Of a stretch of 64,000 bases of DNA, positions 36,098-45,901 are shown piece after piece. Under the pieces are notes generated by a model. The model was not told where the DNA came from. It searched no databases and saw only the letters and a program-made list of their open reading frames with translations. The DNA lies in assembly GCF_001858025.1 (NCBI RefSeq), contig NZ_LZQD01000001.1, positions 1,445,151 to 1,509,150 of the forward strand. Direction: 5' to 3'. The DNA comes from Trichormus sp. NMC-1 (lineage in GTDB: Bacteria; Cyanobacteriota; Cyanobacteriia; Cyanobacteriales; Nostocaceae). Both the position numbers and the translations under genes were made by a program. Within the stretch, counting starts at the first letter, position 1. Each line of letters starts with the position of its first letter.

Positions 36098-36913
36098 ATG
36101 ACAATTGCTACTTCTAAACCTCAAGTTAACTGGGTTAACACCCTATTTTTCGTTGCACTGCACGTCGGCGCTCTGTTCGTTTTGGTTCCTAGTAACTTTA
36201 GCTGGAACGCCGTTGGTGTGGCATTATTACTCTACTGGGTGACTGGTGGTTTAGGCATTACCCTGGGATATCACCGTCTTGTGACCCACCGCAGTTTTCA
36301 AACTCCCAAATGGTTAGAGTATGTCCTAGTTATTTTTGGGACATTCTCCTGTGAGGGAGGACCGATTGAGTGGGTAGGTACACACCGTATCCATCACTTG
36401 CACTCGGATACAGACAAAGATCCCCATGATTCAAATAAAGGTTTCTGGTGGAGCCACATGGGCTGGATGATTCATTTCGCTCCGGCTCACGATCAAGTTC
36501 CCCGTTTCACTAAAGACATTATCGATGACCCAGTTTATCAGTTTTTACAGAAAAATTTCATTTTCTTACAAATTGGTTTGGGTTTAGCACTATTTTTCTT
36601 AGGCGGCTGGTCTTTTGTGGTTTGGGGAATTTTCTTTCGGATTATCTGGGTTTATCACTGTACCTGGTTGGTTAACAGTGCTACCCATAAATTTGGCTAT
36701 CGCAGTCATGAATCTGGTGATAGATCCACTAACTGCTGGTGGGTAGCTCTACTAGTATTTGGTGAAGGTTGGCACAATAACCACCACGCCTTTCAATACT
36801 CAGCCCGTCATGGCTTAGAATGGTGGGAAATTGATATGACTTGGATGACAATTCAATTACTGCAATTACTGGGCCTAGCTACAAATGTAAAGCTGGCAGA
36901 CAGACAGCAGTAA
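36098..36913 (+). CDS. desC: Delta-9 acyl-lipid desaturase
   Basis: Introduces the first double bond at the delta-9 position of membrane-bound acyl chains, using ferredoxin. The 271-residue protein has the three His boxes of the delta-9 class: HRLVTH (59-64), HRIHH (96-100) and HNNHH near residue 228, set between two pairs of membrane helices. Cyanobacterial DesC proteins have this length and box pattern. It starts the desC-desA-desB cluster; desA follows after 272 bp, so each gene probably has its own cold-responsive promoter. Confidence 0.94.
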   Translation: MTIATSKPQVNWVNTLFFVALHVGALFVLVPSNFSWNAVGVALLLYWVTGGLGITLGYHRLVTHRSFQTPKWLEYVLVIFGTFSCEGGPIEWVGTHRIHHLHSDTDKDPHDSNKGFWWSHMGWMIHFAPAHDQVPRFTKDIIDDPVYQFLQKNFIFLQIGLGLALFFLGGWSFVVWGIFFRIIWVYHCTWLVNSATHKFGYRSHESGDRSTNCWWVALLVFGEGWHNNHHAFQYSARHGLEWWEIDMTWMTIQLLQLLGLATNVKLADRQQ

Positions 36914-37076
36914 CCCCATACTATTAAATAGTCACATAGTCAATAGTCATACGGTCAATTATTTATTGACTGGCGATTATTGACTGTTGACTTGTGGAGA
37001 TTAATTTATTTTCTCTAGTGACTACAAAATTTTTTTCTCATTTCGGAAATTTTTAGCAAATTTTTTTTGTCCGTGC

Positions 37077-37102
37077 GTTACGGTAACTTAGCTTGCTATA
37101 AT
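37077..37102 (+). promoter_or_regulatory. Possible desA promoter element
   Basis: A perfect 11-base palindrome GTTACGGTAAC (37077-37087) followed by TATAAT (37097-37102), 84 bp before the desA start codon. The -10-like hexamer is good; no matching -35 is evident. The palindrome could be an operator. Purely a sequence-pattern call. Confidence 0.35.
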
Positions 37103-37185
37103 CCGAAGAATTAATGTTACAAAACTTTGCGACTAGTTACTTTTTAGTGACTGTGTAGGGGGATTTTGTTCTTTTTCAGGTATTC

Positions 37186-38241
37186 ATGACTACAACAATT
37201 AACAGCCAAATCAATAACGTCTCTACAGACTTTGGTAATTCCCAACTGAAACTGAAAGATATTATCAAGAGTCTGCCAAAAGAATGTTTTCAGAAAAATC
37301 GTCGCAAAGCTTGGACACAAGCCATACTTAGCCTTTTCATGGCTGGCTTAGGCTACTTCTTTCTAGCAATTTCTCCTTGGTTCCTCTTACCTCTAGCCTG
37401 GATTTTTACAGGAACTGCTTTAACAGGTTTTTTTGTAATTGGACATGACTGTGGTCATCGTTCATTTGCTAAACGTCGTTGGGTAAATGACTTAGTGGGG
37501 CATTTCTTTATGATGCCTTTAATTTATCCATTCCATAGTTGGCGCATTAAACATAATTATCATCATAAACATACAAACAAGCTGGATGAAGATAATGCTT
37601 GGCATCCTATCAGACCTGAAGTTTTTGAAAGTTGGGATAAAACTAGACAGTCTGCGTTTGTATTGTTTATGGAGAAACGCCTTTGGTGGGTAGGTTCTAT
37701 TGGACATTGGGCAGTTGTACATTTTGATGCCCGAAAATTCCAACCAAAAGACCAATCTAGCGTCAAGCTTTCTGTAACTGTGGTTTTGCTATTTGCCGCT
37801 ATTGTTTTCCCCACACTCATTGCGACAACTGGTATTTGGGGATTTATCAAATTCTGGTTTATACCCTGGATGGTTTACCACTTCTGGATGAGTACATTCA
37901 CAATCGTTCACCATACTGCTTCGGACGTTCCCTTCACAACAGCTAATAAGTGGAATGAAGCTTTAGCGCAACTATCTGGAACAATTCACTGCGATTATCC
38001 TCGGTGGGTAGAAATTCTGTGCCACGATATCAACGTTCACGTTCCCCATCATATTTCTACTGCTATTCCTTCTTATAATTTGCGCTTGGCTTACAGCAGC
38101 ATTAAAGAAAATTGGAGTAGCTATCTACATGATGAGTGTGAGTTTTCTTGGTCTTTAATGAAGAAAATTACTGACGAATGTCAACTCTACACAAATGAAG
38201 TTGGCTATAAGACTTTCGCTGAACATTACGCAGAGCAGTAA
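37186..38241 (+). CDS. desA: Delta-12 acyl-lipid desaturase
   Basis: Adds the delta-12 double bond to oleoyl groups of membrane lipids. The 351-residue protein has the three His boxes HDCGH (87-91), HNYHH (123-127) and HVPHH near residue 286, with membrane helices at about 47-85 and 195-240. N-terminal segment LKLKDIIKSLPKECFQKNRR is typical of cyanobacterial DesA. It lies between desC and desB in the same direction. Temperature regulation is known for the family but cannot be read here. Confidence 0.94.
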   Translation: MTTTINSQINNVSTDFGNSQLKLKDIIKSLPKECFQKNRRKAWTQAILSLFMAGLGYFFLAISPWFLLPLAWIFTGTALTGFFVIGHDCGHRSFAKRRWVNDLVGHFFMMPLIYPFHSWRIKHNYHHKHTNKLDEDNAWHPIRPEVFESWDKTRQSAFVLFMEKRLWWVGSIGHWAVVHFDARKFQPKDQSSVKLSVTVVLLFAAIVFPTLIATTGIWGFIKFWFIPWMVYHFWMSTFTIVHHTASDVPFTTANKWNEALAQLSGTIHCDYPRWVEILCHDINVHVPHHISTAIPSYNLRLAYSSIKENWSSYLHDECEFSWSLMKKITDECQLYTNEVGYKTFAEHYAEQ

Positions 38242-38476
38242 ATTCAGGGTGCAGGATGAAAGTATGAATGTCTGCCGAAATTTTTAGCATCTTGACTTTT
38301 ATCCTTGTTTAATTAGTACTGGCAATTATCTATACCGAAATATTGCTAGGATATTTACTAATTTTTTCCTTGATTGAGCTTTGTGAGTTGTCACAGATTT
38401 TCCTAACTGTGCATTGCAGAGGTGAGATTACTTACCTCTAAAATAACTTCTAATTTACAACCGATAATCAAATCCA

Positions 38477-39544
38477 GTGCAACTAGATACAATCAATTTC
38501 AACCAATCAAATAGTTCTGAATCCTCTCAGGAAACAACTAAGTTACCCTTTACTCTTCAGGATTTAAAAGCTGCAATTCCTGCTGAGTGTTTTCAGCCTA
38601 GTGTGATCAAATCACTCTATTATTTTTTTCGTGACATCTTGATTATTGGTCTGCTTTATGCGGTTGCTAATTATCTAGATTCTTGGTATTTTTGGCCAAT
38701 TTTCTGGGTCATGCAAGGAACCATGTTTTGGGCTTTGTTTGTAGTTGGTCATGACTGCGGACACCAATCTTTTTCTAAGCATAAATGGTTGAATGATTTA
38801 GTTGGTCATCTTTCCCATACTCCCATTTTAGTTCCTTATCATGGTTGGCGAATTAGCCACAGAACTCACCACAAAAATACTGGTAGTTTGGAGAATGATG
38901 AAAGCTGGTATCCTATATCTGAATCAGAATACAATGCGATGCCTTTATTACAAAAAATAGGGCGTTTTTATGTATTCTTGTTGGCTTATCCAGTGTATTT
39001 GTTTAAGCGTTCTCCCGGTAAAGAAGGCTCTCACTTTTCACCGAGTAGCCCGCTTTTCAAGCCTTCGGAAAAATGGGATATCATTACTAGCACCACACTC
39101 TGGATTGGCTTTGTAGGTTTGTTAGGTTTCCTCACTTACCAATGGGGTTGGATGTGGTTGTTAAAATACTATGCAGGTCCATACATTGGGTTTATCATTT
39201 GGTTGGATTTGGTGACATTTTTACACCACACTGAGCCGGGAATTCCCTGGTATCGTGGGGAAGAATGGACTTTCCTAAAAGGTGCAATTTCTAGTGTTGA
39301 TAGAGATTACGGTTTTATCAATCATATCCATCACGATATCGGTACTCATGTTGCTCACCATATCTTCCTGAATATGCCTCACTACAATTTGCTAAAGGCA
39401 ACTGCGGCGATTAAGCCTATTATGGGTGAGTATTTCCACGAATCTAAAGAGCCTGTTTGGAAGTCTTTATGGCGTTCAGCTGTCAGCTGTCATTTTGTCC
39501 CAGATACGGGAAGCAAGGTTTATTACACTTCACATAATAAGTAA
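38477..39544 (+). CDS. desB: Omega-3 (delta-15) acyl-lipid desaturase
   Basis: Inserts the omega-3 double bond in linoleoyl groups of membrane lipids, mainly at low temperature. The 355-residue protein carries HDCGH near residue 91, HRTHH near 127 and HVAHH near 292, and the omega-3-type segment LHHTEPGIPWYRGEEWTFLKG. Translation begins at GTG. It is the third gene of the desaturase cluster and is followed by a strong terminator at 39595. Confidence 0.93.
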   Translation: MQLDTINFNQSNSSESSQETTKLPFTLQDLKAAIPAECFQPSVIKSLYYFFRDILIIGLLYAVANYLDSWYFWPIFWVMQGTMFWALFVVGHDCGHQSFSKHKWLNDLVGHLSHTPILVPYHGWRISHRTHHKNTGSLENDESWYPISESEYNAMPLLQKIGRFYVFLLAYPVYLFKRSPGKEGSHFSPSSPLFKPSEKWDIITSTTLWIGFVGLLGFLTYQWGWMWLLKYYAGPYIGFIIWLDLVTFLHHTEPGIPWYRGEEWTFLKGAISSVDRDYGFINHIHHDIGTHVAHHIFLNMPHYNLLKATAAIKPIMGEYFHESKEPVWKSLWRSAVSCHFVPDTGSKVYYTSHNK

Positions 39545-39594
39545 ATTGTCCTGCAATTGCTCCGCAGACTAAAATTGTGGGGCTATATAAACAG

Positions 39595-39618
39595 AGTCCG
39601 CGCAGGCGGACTTTTTTT
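39595..39618 (+). terminator. Rho-independent terminator after desB
   Basis: A 7-bp GC-rich stem (agtccgc / gcggact) with loop gcag, followed by seven T residues, 51 bp past the desB stop codon. The stem matches the terminator at 7718. Confidence 0.85.
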
Positions 39619-39674
39619 GTGGCAAATCGTCTACTTTACAGCGATTTTCAGCTAAATGAACCACATCTTTATAT

Positions 39675-39707
39675 CTCACGCAAAGGCGCAAAGGCGCAAA
39701 GGAAGAA
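39675..39707. repeat. Solo copy of the GxxExxY cassette arm
   Basis: Begins ctcacgcaaaggcgcaaagg and matches the arms at 34311-34345 and 34740-34774, but stands without a gene or a second arm. It ends ggaagaaag rather than ggtaagaag. Confidence 0.6.
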
Positions 39708-39778
39708 AGAAATACAGATATCAGCGTGTGGTCTAAATACATGAAAACTACTTTAAATGTTGAAATCTGGGAATTCTT

Positions 39779-40909
39779 TTATTTATTCACTACCAATAGC
39801 TGAGAATTTTTTAATCTATCTAACCACTTTTCTAAATAAACTCTGTTTGCTTTTTCTTCTTCTAAATCTTGAGTATCTAGCGGATAAGGTAACAATCCTA
39901 AAATCGCTGCTGTAGTTACGCAAAACATCGACTTTTGAAAACTCATACAAATTTGTACCCGCAAATCATCTTCACCCCGACGACTGCGACGATAAATATT
40001 ATGTAAATATTCTGGCAAATAATGGCGCATATCCTGCATTAACAAAGTGGGAGGAATACCTGCACCACCAATAGGTAAAGGATCTGCGTATAATGCACCA
40101 TACTCAAATCGAGATTGATCTGGTGGAATTTGATATGCTTGGGCATTGTAGGACACTACACCCATGAAAGGAGTTCCTCGGAAAAAAATAGCTTCTACAT
40201 AAGGTATTGCTGTATCGGCAAGAAAAGTTAAGCCAGCTGATTTAGGAATAATGTCATAGACTTGATCCTTTATTTTGACAGCATAAGTAATTGGTTTAAA
40301 TGCATCTGCTACCAAAGCTGTTTTAATGTGATCTACAACTTGGGGAATTGATGTAATTTCGCCTTGATCGTAACGATCTGATAAGCTCAGAAACATATCT
40401 GCCATCACTCGCCAAAATTGACCCAAACCAGTGTAATAAGCAGAGACGCGCAACTGTTCTATTAAAAAGTCTGGAAACAGTTGATTAAGTCCCTGCATTA
40501 AGGGATCATTTTTCAATTTAGCAGTAATCACAGCTTTGGCTAATTCTTGAAATTCTTTTGTATCTAAATATGCATCTAGTCCACCGCCACCATGCCACAT
40601 CATGGTTTTCATGCAATATTCAGCATATTCAAAGTTAATTCTGTCATGCCACCAGTGATGAAGTAATTTTGAGAAAGAAACCTCGCCATTAAAGTATTTA
40701 AAAAAGGGAAAAATTACTAAGAACTGATTTTCAGCTATGTATATGAGGTTTTGGGAATAAGCATCTAAAACTACACCATAGCTTTTGAGAATTCCCACTA
40801 CTTCTAAAACATTTTCTGGAGTATCTTTAAGTAATGCTTCTCCAGTTTCTAAACGTTTAACATATTCTGATAAAAGGTGATTGACAGGTTTTTTTTTAAC
40901 ATTAAGCAT
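39779..40909 (-). CDS. chpX: CO2 hydration protein of the NDH-1 CO2-uptake complex (ChpX/CupB type)
   Basis: Peripheral zinc protein that, bound to NDH-1 with specialised NdhD and NdhF subunits, converts CO2 to bicarbonate on the cytosolic side of the thylakoid. The 376-residue sequence matches the CupA/CupB (ChpY/ChpX) family: FYKYFNG-like core FFPKYFNG region, LLHHWWHDRINFEYAEYC with His pairs, and MMWHGGGGLDAYL. I started it at the ATG at 40909 with ggaga upstream; a TTG 6 codons earlier is possible. It is the third gene after ndhF and ndhD. A cupS gene, usual in the inducible CupA module, is absent, which favours the constitutive CupB/ChpX type. Confidence 0.85.
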   Translation of the reverse strand: MLNVKKKPVNHLLSEYVKRLETGEALLKDTPENVLEVVGILKSYGVVLDAYSQNLIYIAENQFLVIFPFFKYFNGEVSFSKLLHHWWHDRINFEYAEYCMKTMMWHGGGGLDAYLDTKEFQELAKAVITAKLKNDPLMQGLNQLFPDFLIEQLRVSAYYTGLGQFWRVMADMFLSLSDRYDQGEITSIPQVVDHIKTALVADAFKPITYAVKIKDQVYDIIPKSAGLTFLADTAIPYVEAIFFRGTPFMGVVSYNAQAYQIPPDQSRFEYGALYADPLPIGGAGIPPTLLMQDMRHYLPEYLHNIYRRSRRGEDDLRVQICMSFQKSMFCVTTAAILGLLPYPLDTQDLEEEKANRVYLEKWLDRLKNSQLLVVNK

Positions 40910-41010
40910 TACTCTTTCTCCAGACAATTAAAAATAAATAAGGTTGAGGGATAGGAAATCACAGATGAGGTTGTAGTAGAGGTTCAGCATGACTACAAAC
41001 CTCACACTTT

Positions 41011-42510
41011 TTAAGTTTTCCCTGGTTTATCTACTGACACAGTTGCAACTAGGTTTGGTGTGTTTACCATTGCTGTGATTGTAGGTTCAGTCCAATGCAC
41101 TAACCAAGAGGGTTGGATACCGAAAATGACGATTAATAGAGCTAGGATAAGTGCAGGAATGCGATCGCTCCAATATACTCTGGGTAAGTTGCTCACTTGT
41201 GCAGATAAGCGTCCAAAAAAAGCACGGTTGAGGAGAATTAAGAAGTAAACCGCAGTTAAACCTGTACCTAGCATTGATATCAATGTTTGGATGGGGAAAA
41301 CGGCTAAACTACCCCGGAAAATGATGAATTCGGAAATAAAACCCACCATTCCTGGTATACCAGCGCTGGCCATAACTCCTAAAACCATCAAAGTACCAAT
41401 CACAGGCATTCCCCGTTCTGGGTTTAGCAGCCCGCGAAGCACATCTAAATCACGGCTACCTGCTTTTTTATATACAACTCCCACCAGCAGAAACATCAGG
41501 GCGGAAATTAAGCCGTGACTAACCATTTGCATGACAGCACCTAATACACTTACAGGTGTGGCGGCGGCGGCGGCTAACAAAATGTAGCCCATATGTCCGA
41601 TAGAACTATAAGCTACCATTTTTTTCATATCTGTTTGCGCGATCGCACAAGATGCACCAAACAGCACACTAATCACTGCCCATGTTGCCAACCAAGGGGC
41701 TAGATATGCCCAAGCTTCAGGTAACAAGTTCATCCCAAACCGCAATAAACCGTAAGTTCCTAATTTCAACAATACTCCAGCTAACAGGACAGAAATTGGT
41801 GTGGAAGCTTCGACGTGGGCATCTGGTAACCAAGTATGAAAGGGAACAAGGGGGATTTTAATGCCAAAACCCACCAAAATTCCTACTAGTAGCAACAGTT
41901 GTGTGGCCAAAGGTAGATTTTGGGCGTTCAAAGTTGCTAGTCCAAAACTCGGAGAACCACTCAGCCAAACCATTCCCAAGAAACTGGCTAAAATCAAGAT
42001 GGCGGAAACAGCAGTATAAATCAGAAATTTAGTCGCTGCATAACCGCGTCTTTCACCACCCCAAATTGCAATTAGCAGATAGAGGGGAATCAGTTCCAAT
42101 TCGTAAAATATGAAAAATAACAATAAATCCTGTGATAAAAAGGCTCCAATTACCCCAACACTTAACAGTAGGATTAAGGAATAATAAAATCTAGGACGTT
42201 GAAGAGATTCATCGCTGCTATAGATGGCAATGCAGGTTAAAAGTCCATTTAATAATAGCAATGGCAATGATAAACCATCTATTCCTAAATTATAGTTTAA
42301 ACCTAAAGCATCTACCCAAGGAAGTGACTCAGCAAACTGTTGTCCAACTTCCCCAGGATTAAACTGAATCGCTAGAAAAATTGTCCATAAGAAAGAGATC
42401 ACGGCACAGCCTAAAGCCAAGCTGCGGGAAAGTTTCCCACTCATAGTAGCAGGATAAAAAGCTATTAATGTTGCACCCAGCAACGGCAGAAAAATCAACG
42501 TACTTAGCAT
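41011..42510 (-). CDS. ndhD: NDH-1 subunit NdhD (CO2-uptake type, NdhD4-like)
   Basis: Proton-pumping antiporter-like subunit of the photosynthetic NDH-1 complex, about 499 residues with 14 predicted helices. Landmarks are the lysine and glutamate sites of this family: YELELIPLYLLIAIWGG (channel Glu), HTWLPDAHVEASTPISVLLAG, and TDMKKMVAYSSIGHMGYILL. Gene order ndhF-ndhD-chp identifies the CO2-uptake version rather than the respiratory NdhD1. I used the ATG at 42510; a TTG two codons earlier is in frame. The 4-type numbering is inferred from neighbourhood with ccm and lack of cupS. Confidence 0.92.
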   Translation of the reverse strand: MLSTLIFLPLLGATLIAFYPATMSGKLSRSLALGCAVISFLWTIFLAIQFNPGEVGQQFAESLPWVDALGLNYNLGIDGLSLPLLLLNGLLTCIAIYSSDESLQRPRFYYSLILLLSVGVIGAFLSQDLLLFFIFYELELIPLYLLIAIWGGERRGYAATKFLIYTAVSAILILASFLGMVWLSGSPSFGLATLNAQNLPLATQLLLLVGILVGFGIKIPLVPFHTWLPDAHVEASTPISVLLAGVLLKLGTYGLLRFGMNLLPEAWAYLAPWLATWAVISVLFGASCAIAQTDMKKMVAYSSIGHMGYILLAAAAATPVSVLGAVMQMVSHGLISALMFLLVGVVYKKAGSRDLDVLRGLLNPERGMPVIGTLMVLGVMASAGIPGMVGFISEFIIFRGSLAVFPIQTLISMLGTGLTAVYFLILLNRAFFGRLSAQVSNLPRVYWSDRIPALILALLIVIFGIQPSWLVHWTEPTITAMVNTPNLVATVSVDKPGKT

Positions 42511-42523
42511 AAGCAAGTGTTAG

Positions 42524-42555
42524 GAAGATGGGGAGGTGGGAAGATGGGGAGGTGG
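42524..42555. repeat. 16-bp tandem repeat between ndhF and ndhD
   Basis: Two exact copies of gaagatggggaggtgg (42524-42539, 42540-42555) followed by a degenerate purine-rich third. On the coding strand of the ndh genes it is a pyrimidine tract. Confidence 0.6.
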
Positions 42556-42612
42556 GAAGAGAGGGAGAGGAGGAAAATTATAATTACCTCCAACAAGACT
42601 GCCTCCAGCCTC

Positions 42613-44469
42613 CTAAAAAGGTAATTTATCGAATAAACCTAATGACAAACTGATGACAAAGCCCAGGAAGCTAATTACTACCAAGATGGTCAACATATAG
42701 CCTTGAGATTGACCAGAAATGCTGTACTTTAAACTTTGTCCGCTAAAAATTGCCGCAAAGCCCACTAAGTTTACCAGACCATCTACTAAATAGCGATCGC
42801 TCCACGCAGAAATCCTGGATAATAAACCTACTGCACTGACAATGGTGAGGCGATAAACTCGGTCAATGTAAAAGTCATAACCTAATAAGTCTTGGATAAA
42901 TCTCCAAGCCAGAATTCTTGATCTTGACCAAGCTTTGTGCAGATAAATTGTCGAACCAATACCCACACCCAAGAAGGTAGAAGCTAGTAAAGACAATAAT
43001 ATATACCAATCAATACTTTCCCAGCTAGGTAGTAAATACCATTGCTGTAGCATCAGAGGTAATAGTAGTGTCAATATAGTCAATGTCACCATAGGGAAGG
43101 CCATTTGCCAACCAACTTCTGGGGCGCGGCGGGTTTTCGGCTGTGGTGTTCCCCAAAAGACTAAGCGAAAGATTCTAGTTAAATTCAATGCTGTCAAGCC
43201 ATTGACTAACACTAAAACCACAATTACCCAAGGGCTAACTTTCACTAAGCCATCAGCCCATCCTAACATTGCCCAAAAGCTTCCCAGTGGTAGCAGTGTC
43301 ACCATTCCTGCTGAACCGACAACAAAGGCAGTGGTAGTAGCTGGCATTCGTGACCACAGACCCCCCATTTCTGTCAAGTCTTGACTTTGGGTGGTATATA
43401 TGATCGAACCAGAACTCATAAATAATAATGCTTTAGCGATCGCATGGGTTAACAGTAACATGAGAGCCACGCCCCCTTGTTCTAAGCCCACAGCTAAAAA
43501 CACCAATCCCATATAGGCACTGGTTGAGTGAGATAAAGCCCGTTTAATATCAATTTGGGCAATCGATACCAATGTTGCACCCAGCGCTGTCACCGTACCC
43601 ATAACTACCAAGGCATTCAGTGCCACTGGCGATAGTGCTAACAATGGTTGAATCTTGTATAACACATAAGCCCCACCACCTACCACTAATGAGTTACGCA
43701 TTACCGACGCTGGGTTAGGTCCTTCCATGGCCTCATCTAACCACAGGTGCAGGGGAAATTGAGCGCATTTACCCGCAGGCCCTGCTATCAAAGCCACACC
43801 TAACAAAGTTGATGTTAATGGATTTAACTCAGCCGTTTGCGCCCACTCATACAAATCGGAAAAGTTTAAACTACCTGCTAAGGTGGAAAGTGTGACCACA
43901 GCCATTAGCAGTAATAAATCTCCCACCCGCTTTGTTAAAAAAGCATCTCGCGCTGCTGTGACTACCAATGGTTGAGCATACCAAAATCCCACCAGTAAGT
44001 AAGTGGAAAGGGTCAGGACTTCTAGTAGGGCATAACTAAGGAACAAAGAATCGCTAATCGCTAAACCACTCAGTGCGGCTTCAAAAAATCCTAGCAGACC
44101 AAAAAAGCGTGCTAACGACCAGTCTTTTTCCATGTAACCCAGGGCATAAATTTGGGCTAACAGACTTAATCCTGTAATTAAAACTATTGCCCCTATACTG
44201 ACTGGTGAGAGTTCCAACGCAAATGATAAATTGAAATCCGCAGCTTGAAACCAATTAACTACCAAGATTACTGGATCTCTCTCCCATATACCGTTAAATA
44301 CAAATAAGCTATGGAAAAAAGCCAAAATCGTCGTCAACAAGTTGAAGTAAGCCGCAGGTCTTGGTCCTGTACGTTGAATTATTCCCATTCCCCACGGCAA
44401 GGTTAAAATTGCACCTAATAAGCTATAAAAAGGCACAAACCAACTTGTAAAATAGAGAAACTCATTCAT
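42613..44469 (-). CDS. ndhF: NDH-1 subunit NdhF (CO2-uptake type, NdhF4-like)
   Basis: The largest membrane subunit of NDH-1, 618 residues, with about 15-16 helices and a C-terminal lateral helix. Family landmarks include the channel glutamate region SYALLEVLTLSTYLLVGFWY, FPLHLWLDEAMEGPNPASVM and AQIDIKRALSHSTSAYMGLV. It is the first gene of ndhF-ndhD-chp and diverges from ccmK across a 658-bp spacer. The short length and the E-for-G changes relative to NdhF1 are usual for the CO2-uptake variant. Expected to work with NdhD and ChpX at the thylakoid or plasma membrane. Confidence 0.92.
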   Translation of the reverse strand: MNEFLYFTSWFVPFYSLLGAILTLPWGMGIIQRTGPRPAAYFNLLTTILAFFHSLFVFNGIWERDPVILVVNWFQAADFNLSFALELSPVSIGAIVLITGLSLLAQIYALGYMEKDWSLARFFGLLGFFEAALSGLAISDSLFLSYALLEVLTLSTYLLVGFWYAQPLVVTAARDAFLTKRVGDLLLLMAVVTLSTLAGSLNFSDLYEWAQTAELNPLTSTLLGVALIAGPAGKCAQFPLHLWLDEAMEGPNPASVMRNSLVVGGGAYVLYKIQPLLALSPVALNALVVMGTVTALGATLVSIAQIDIKRALSHSTSAYMGLVFLAVGLEQGGVALMLLLTHAIAKALLFMSSGSIIYTTQSQDLTEMGGLWSRMPATTTAFVVGSAGMVTLLPLGSFWAMLGWADGLVKVSPWVIVVLVLVNGLTALNLTRIFRLVFWGTPQPKTRRAPEVGWQMAFPMVTLTILTLLLPLMLQQWYLLPSWESIDWYILLSLLASTFLGVGIGSTIYLHKAWSRSRILAWRFIQDLLGYDFYIDRVYRLTIVSAVGLLSRISAWSDRYLVDGLVNLVGFAAIFSGQSLKYSISGQSQGYMLTILVVISFLGFVISLSLGLFDKLPF

Positions 44470-45127
44470 TTAGATTTTCCTTGACCACTCAACCTTTAGT
44501 TTTTTAAACAGCCTTAAAACCATCATTCGCTTAAAAAAAATTAATTTTGGTAAAATCAAGTTTTTCTTAACTATTTTTCCCATAAACTTAAATGAGCATT
44601 TTTACTTTAGCCTCCGTTATTAAATGACAATTAAATATAAGTTTGCATATTTAAATGCATTTATATGTCTACAGAAATTATCTGGTTGTAAATTTGTATT
44701 TATACTCTGAACAAAGAAGTTTATAGGATATATTAAAAAAAATTATATATCTTTTAATTAATCTATGTACAGATAGCAAAACATGAAAAAAGACCGAGAC
44801 AGTATATTATACAGCCTCTGGATGCCCCTGATCCAATAGGATTAGTGCTGGTTATGAATGTTATTTTCTAAATGTAATAAAGAAATTATAAAGCATAAGC
44901 GTCCCCTCTAGGAATCCGTGAACTTTAATCTTCTGAGGGAGGCTATTAAGTTTTGTTAAGTTTTCTAAAAGTTTTTTATTACAAACTATTATAGTAATTT
45001 ATGTTGCCAGGGATGCCAAGGTTTCCTATGCTTAATTTTAGAAGTGTTTTCTTCTCTCAAGATGAGCATCCCCGTCAAAAATTTCAACCCGTAGTACAGA
45101 TCGAATTAAATTTTTAGGAGTTCTGCG
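44470..45127. other. Divergent control region between ndhF and ccmK
   Basis: AT-rich 658-bp spacer with no supported ORF. An inverted repeat ACTATTATAGT (44985-44995), nested in ATTAC...GTAAT (44979-44998), lies about 130 bp before the ccmK start and resembles a LysR-type binding site in shape. The ccmK ribosome-binding site is taggag at about 45115-45120. CO2-responsive control by a LysR regulator is known for such genes in other cyanobacteria; the present site is only a candidate. Confidence 0.45.
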
Positions 45128-45436
45128 ATGCCAATTGCAGTTGGAATGATTGAAACGAAAGGCTTTCCGGCAGTAGTAGAAGCTGCTGATGCGATGGTGA
45201 AAGCAGCCCGTGTAACTCTGGTAGGATATGAAAAGATCGGTAGCGCTCGTGTTACCGTGATTGTTCGGGGAGATGTATCTGAAGTGCAAGCTTCAGTAGC
45301 GGCTGGTGTTGAAGCAGCTAGAAGAGTCAACGGTGGTGAAGTGTTATCCACACACATCATTGCCCGTCCCCACGAAAACCTAGAATATGTCTTACCGATT
45401 CGGTATACAGAAGCAGTAGAACAGTTCCGGACTTAA
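45128..45436 (+). CDS. ccmK2: Carboxysome shell protein CcmK (102 residues)
   Basis: Hexamer-forming BMC-domain protein that tiles the facets of the beta-carboxysome shell. The sequence is the standard single domain: [20 protein letters not shown], the pore loop KIGSARV, and the C-terminal [19 protein letters not shown]. Its 102 residues match CcmK2, the version without the longer tail. It opens the operon ccmK-ccmK-ccmL-ccmM-ccmN-ccmO. The next ccmK begins 115 bp later. Confidence 0.96.
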   Translation: MPIAVGMIETKGFPAVVEAADAMVKAARVTLVGYEKIGSARVTVIVRGDVSEVQASVAAGVEAARRVNGGEVLSTHIIARPHENLEYVLPIRYTEAVEQFRT

Positions 45437-45550
45437 AAACTGTTTAAACAAAGTGATTAACGGGGTTGCTTGCTTGAGTGGAAATTTTTGCCAGGTCTGA
45501 ACAAGACCAGCGTGGCGCAAGCCATAAACTTAATTTAAGGACGAAAACTA

Positions 45551-45895
45551 ATGTCAATTGCAGTGGGAATGGTTGAAACGCTGGGCTTTCCAGCAGTAGT
45601 AGAAGCTGCTGATGCGATGGTGAAAGCCGCTCGCGTTACCTTGGTAGGATACGAAAAAATCGGTAGCGGTAGAGTGACAGTCATCGTTCGGGGCGACGTT
45701 TCCGAAGTACAAGCTTCAGTAGCAGCAGGAATTGAAAATGTTAAGCGAGTTAATGGTGGACAAGTGCTGTCTACTCATATCATTGCTCGTCCTCATGAAA
45801 ACTTGGAATACGTCCTACCAATTCGTTATACCGAAGATGTAGAACAATTCCGGGAAGGTGTAAACGCAATTCGTCCTTTCGGTAGAAGACCGTAA
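45551..45895 (+). CDS. ccmK1: Carboxysome shell protein CcmK with C-terminal extension (114 residues)
   Basis: Second facet-forming BMC protein, about 90% identical to its neighbour. It differs mainly in the pore loop (KIGSGRV), an Asn-Val-Lys-Arg stretch, and a 12-residue tail ([12 protein letters not shown]). The extension and the order after ccmK2 match CcmK1 of Synechocystis. An aagga ribosome-binding site precedes the ATG. It ends 6 bp before ccmL, suggesting translational coupling. Confidence 0.95.
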   Translation: MSIAVGMVETLGFPAVVEAADAMVKAARVTLVGYEKIGSGRVTVIVRGDVSEVQASVAAGIENVKRVNGGQVLSTHIIARPHENLEYVLPIRYTEDVEQFREGVNAIRPFGRRP

Positions 45896-45901
45896 TTTAT
45901 A

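Noticed and set aside
45038-45360. Open frames on the - strand over ccmK2
   Set aside because: They are antisense shadows of a strongly conserved BMC gene on the + strand; no family likeness and no ribosome-binding site.
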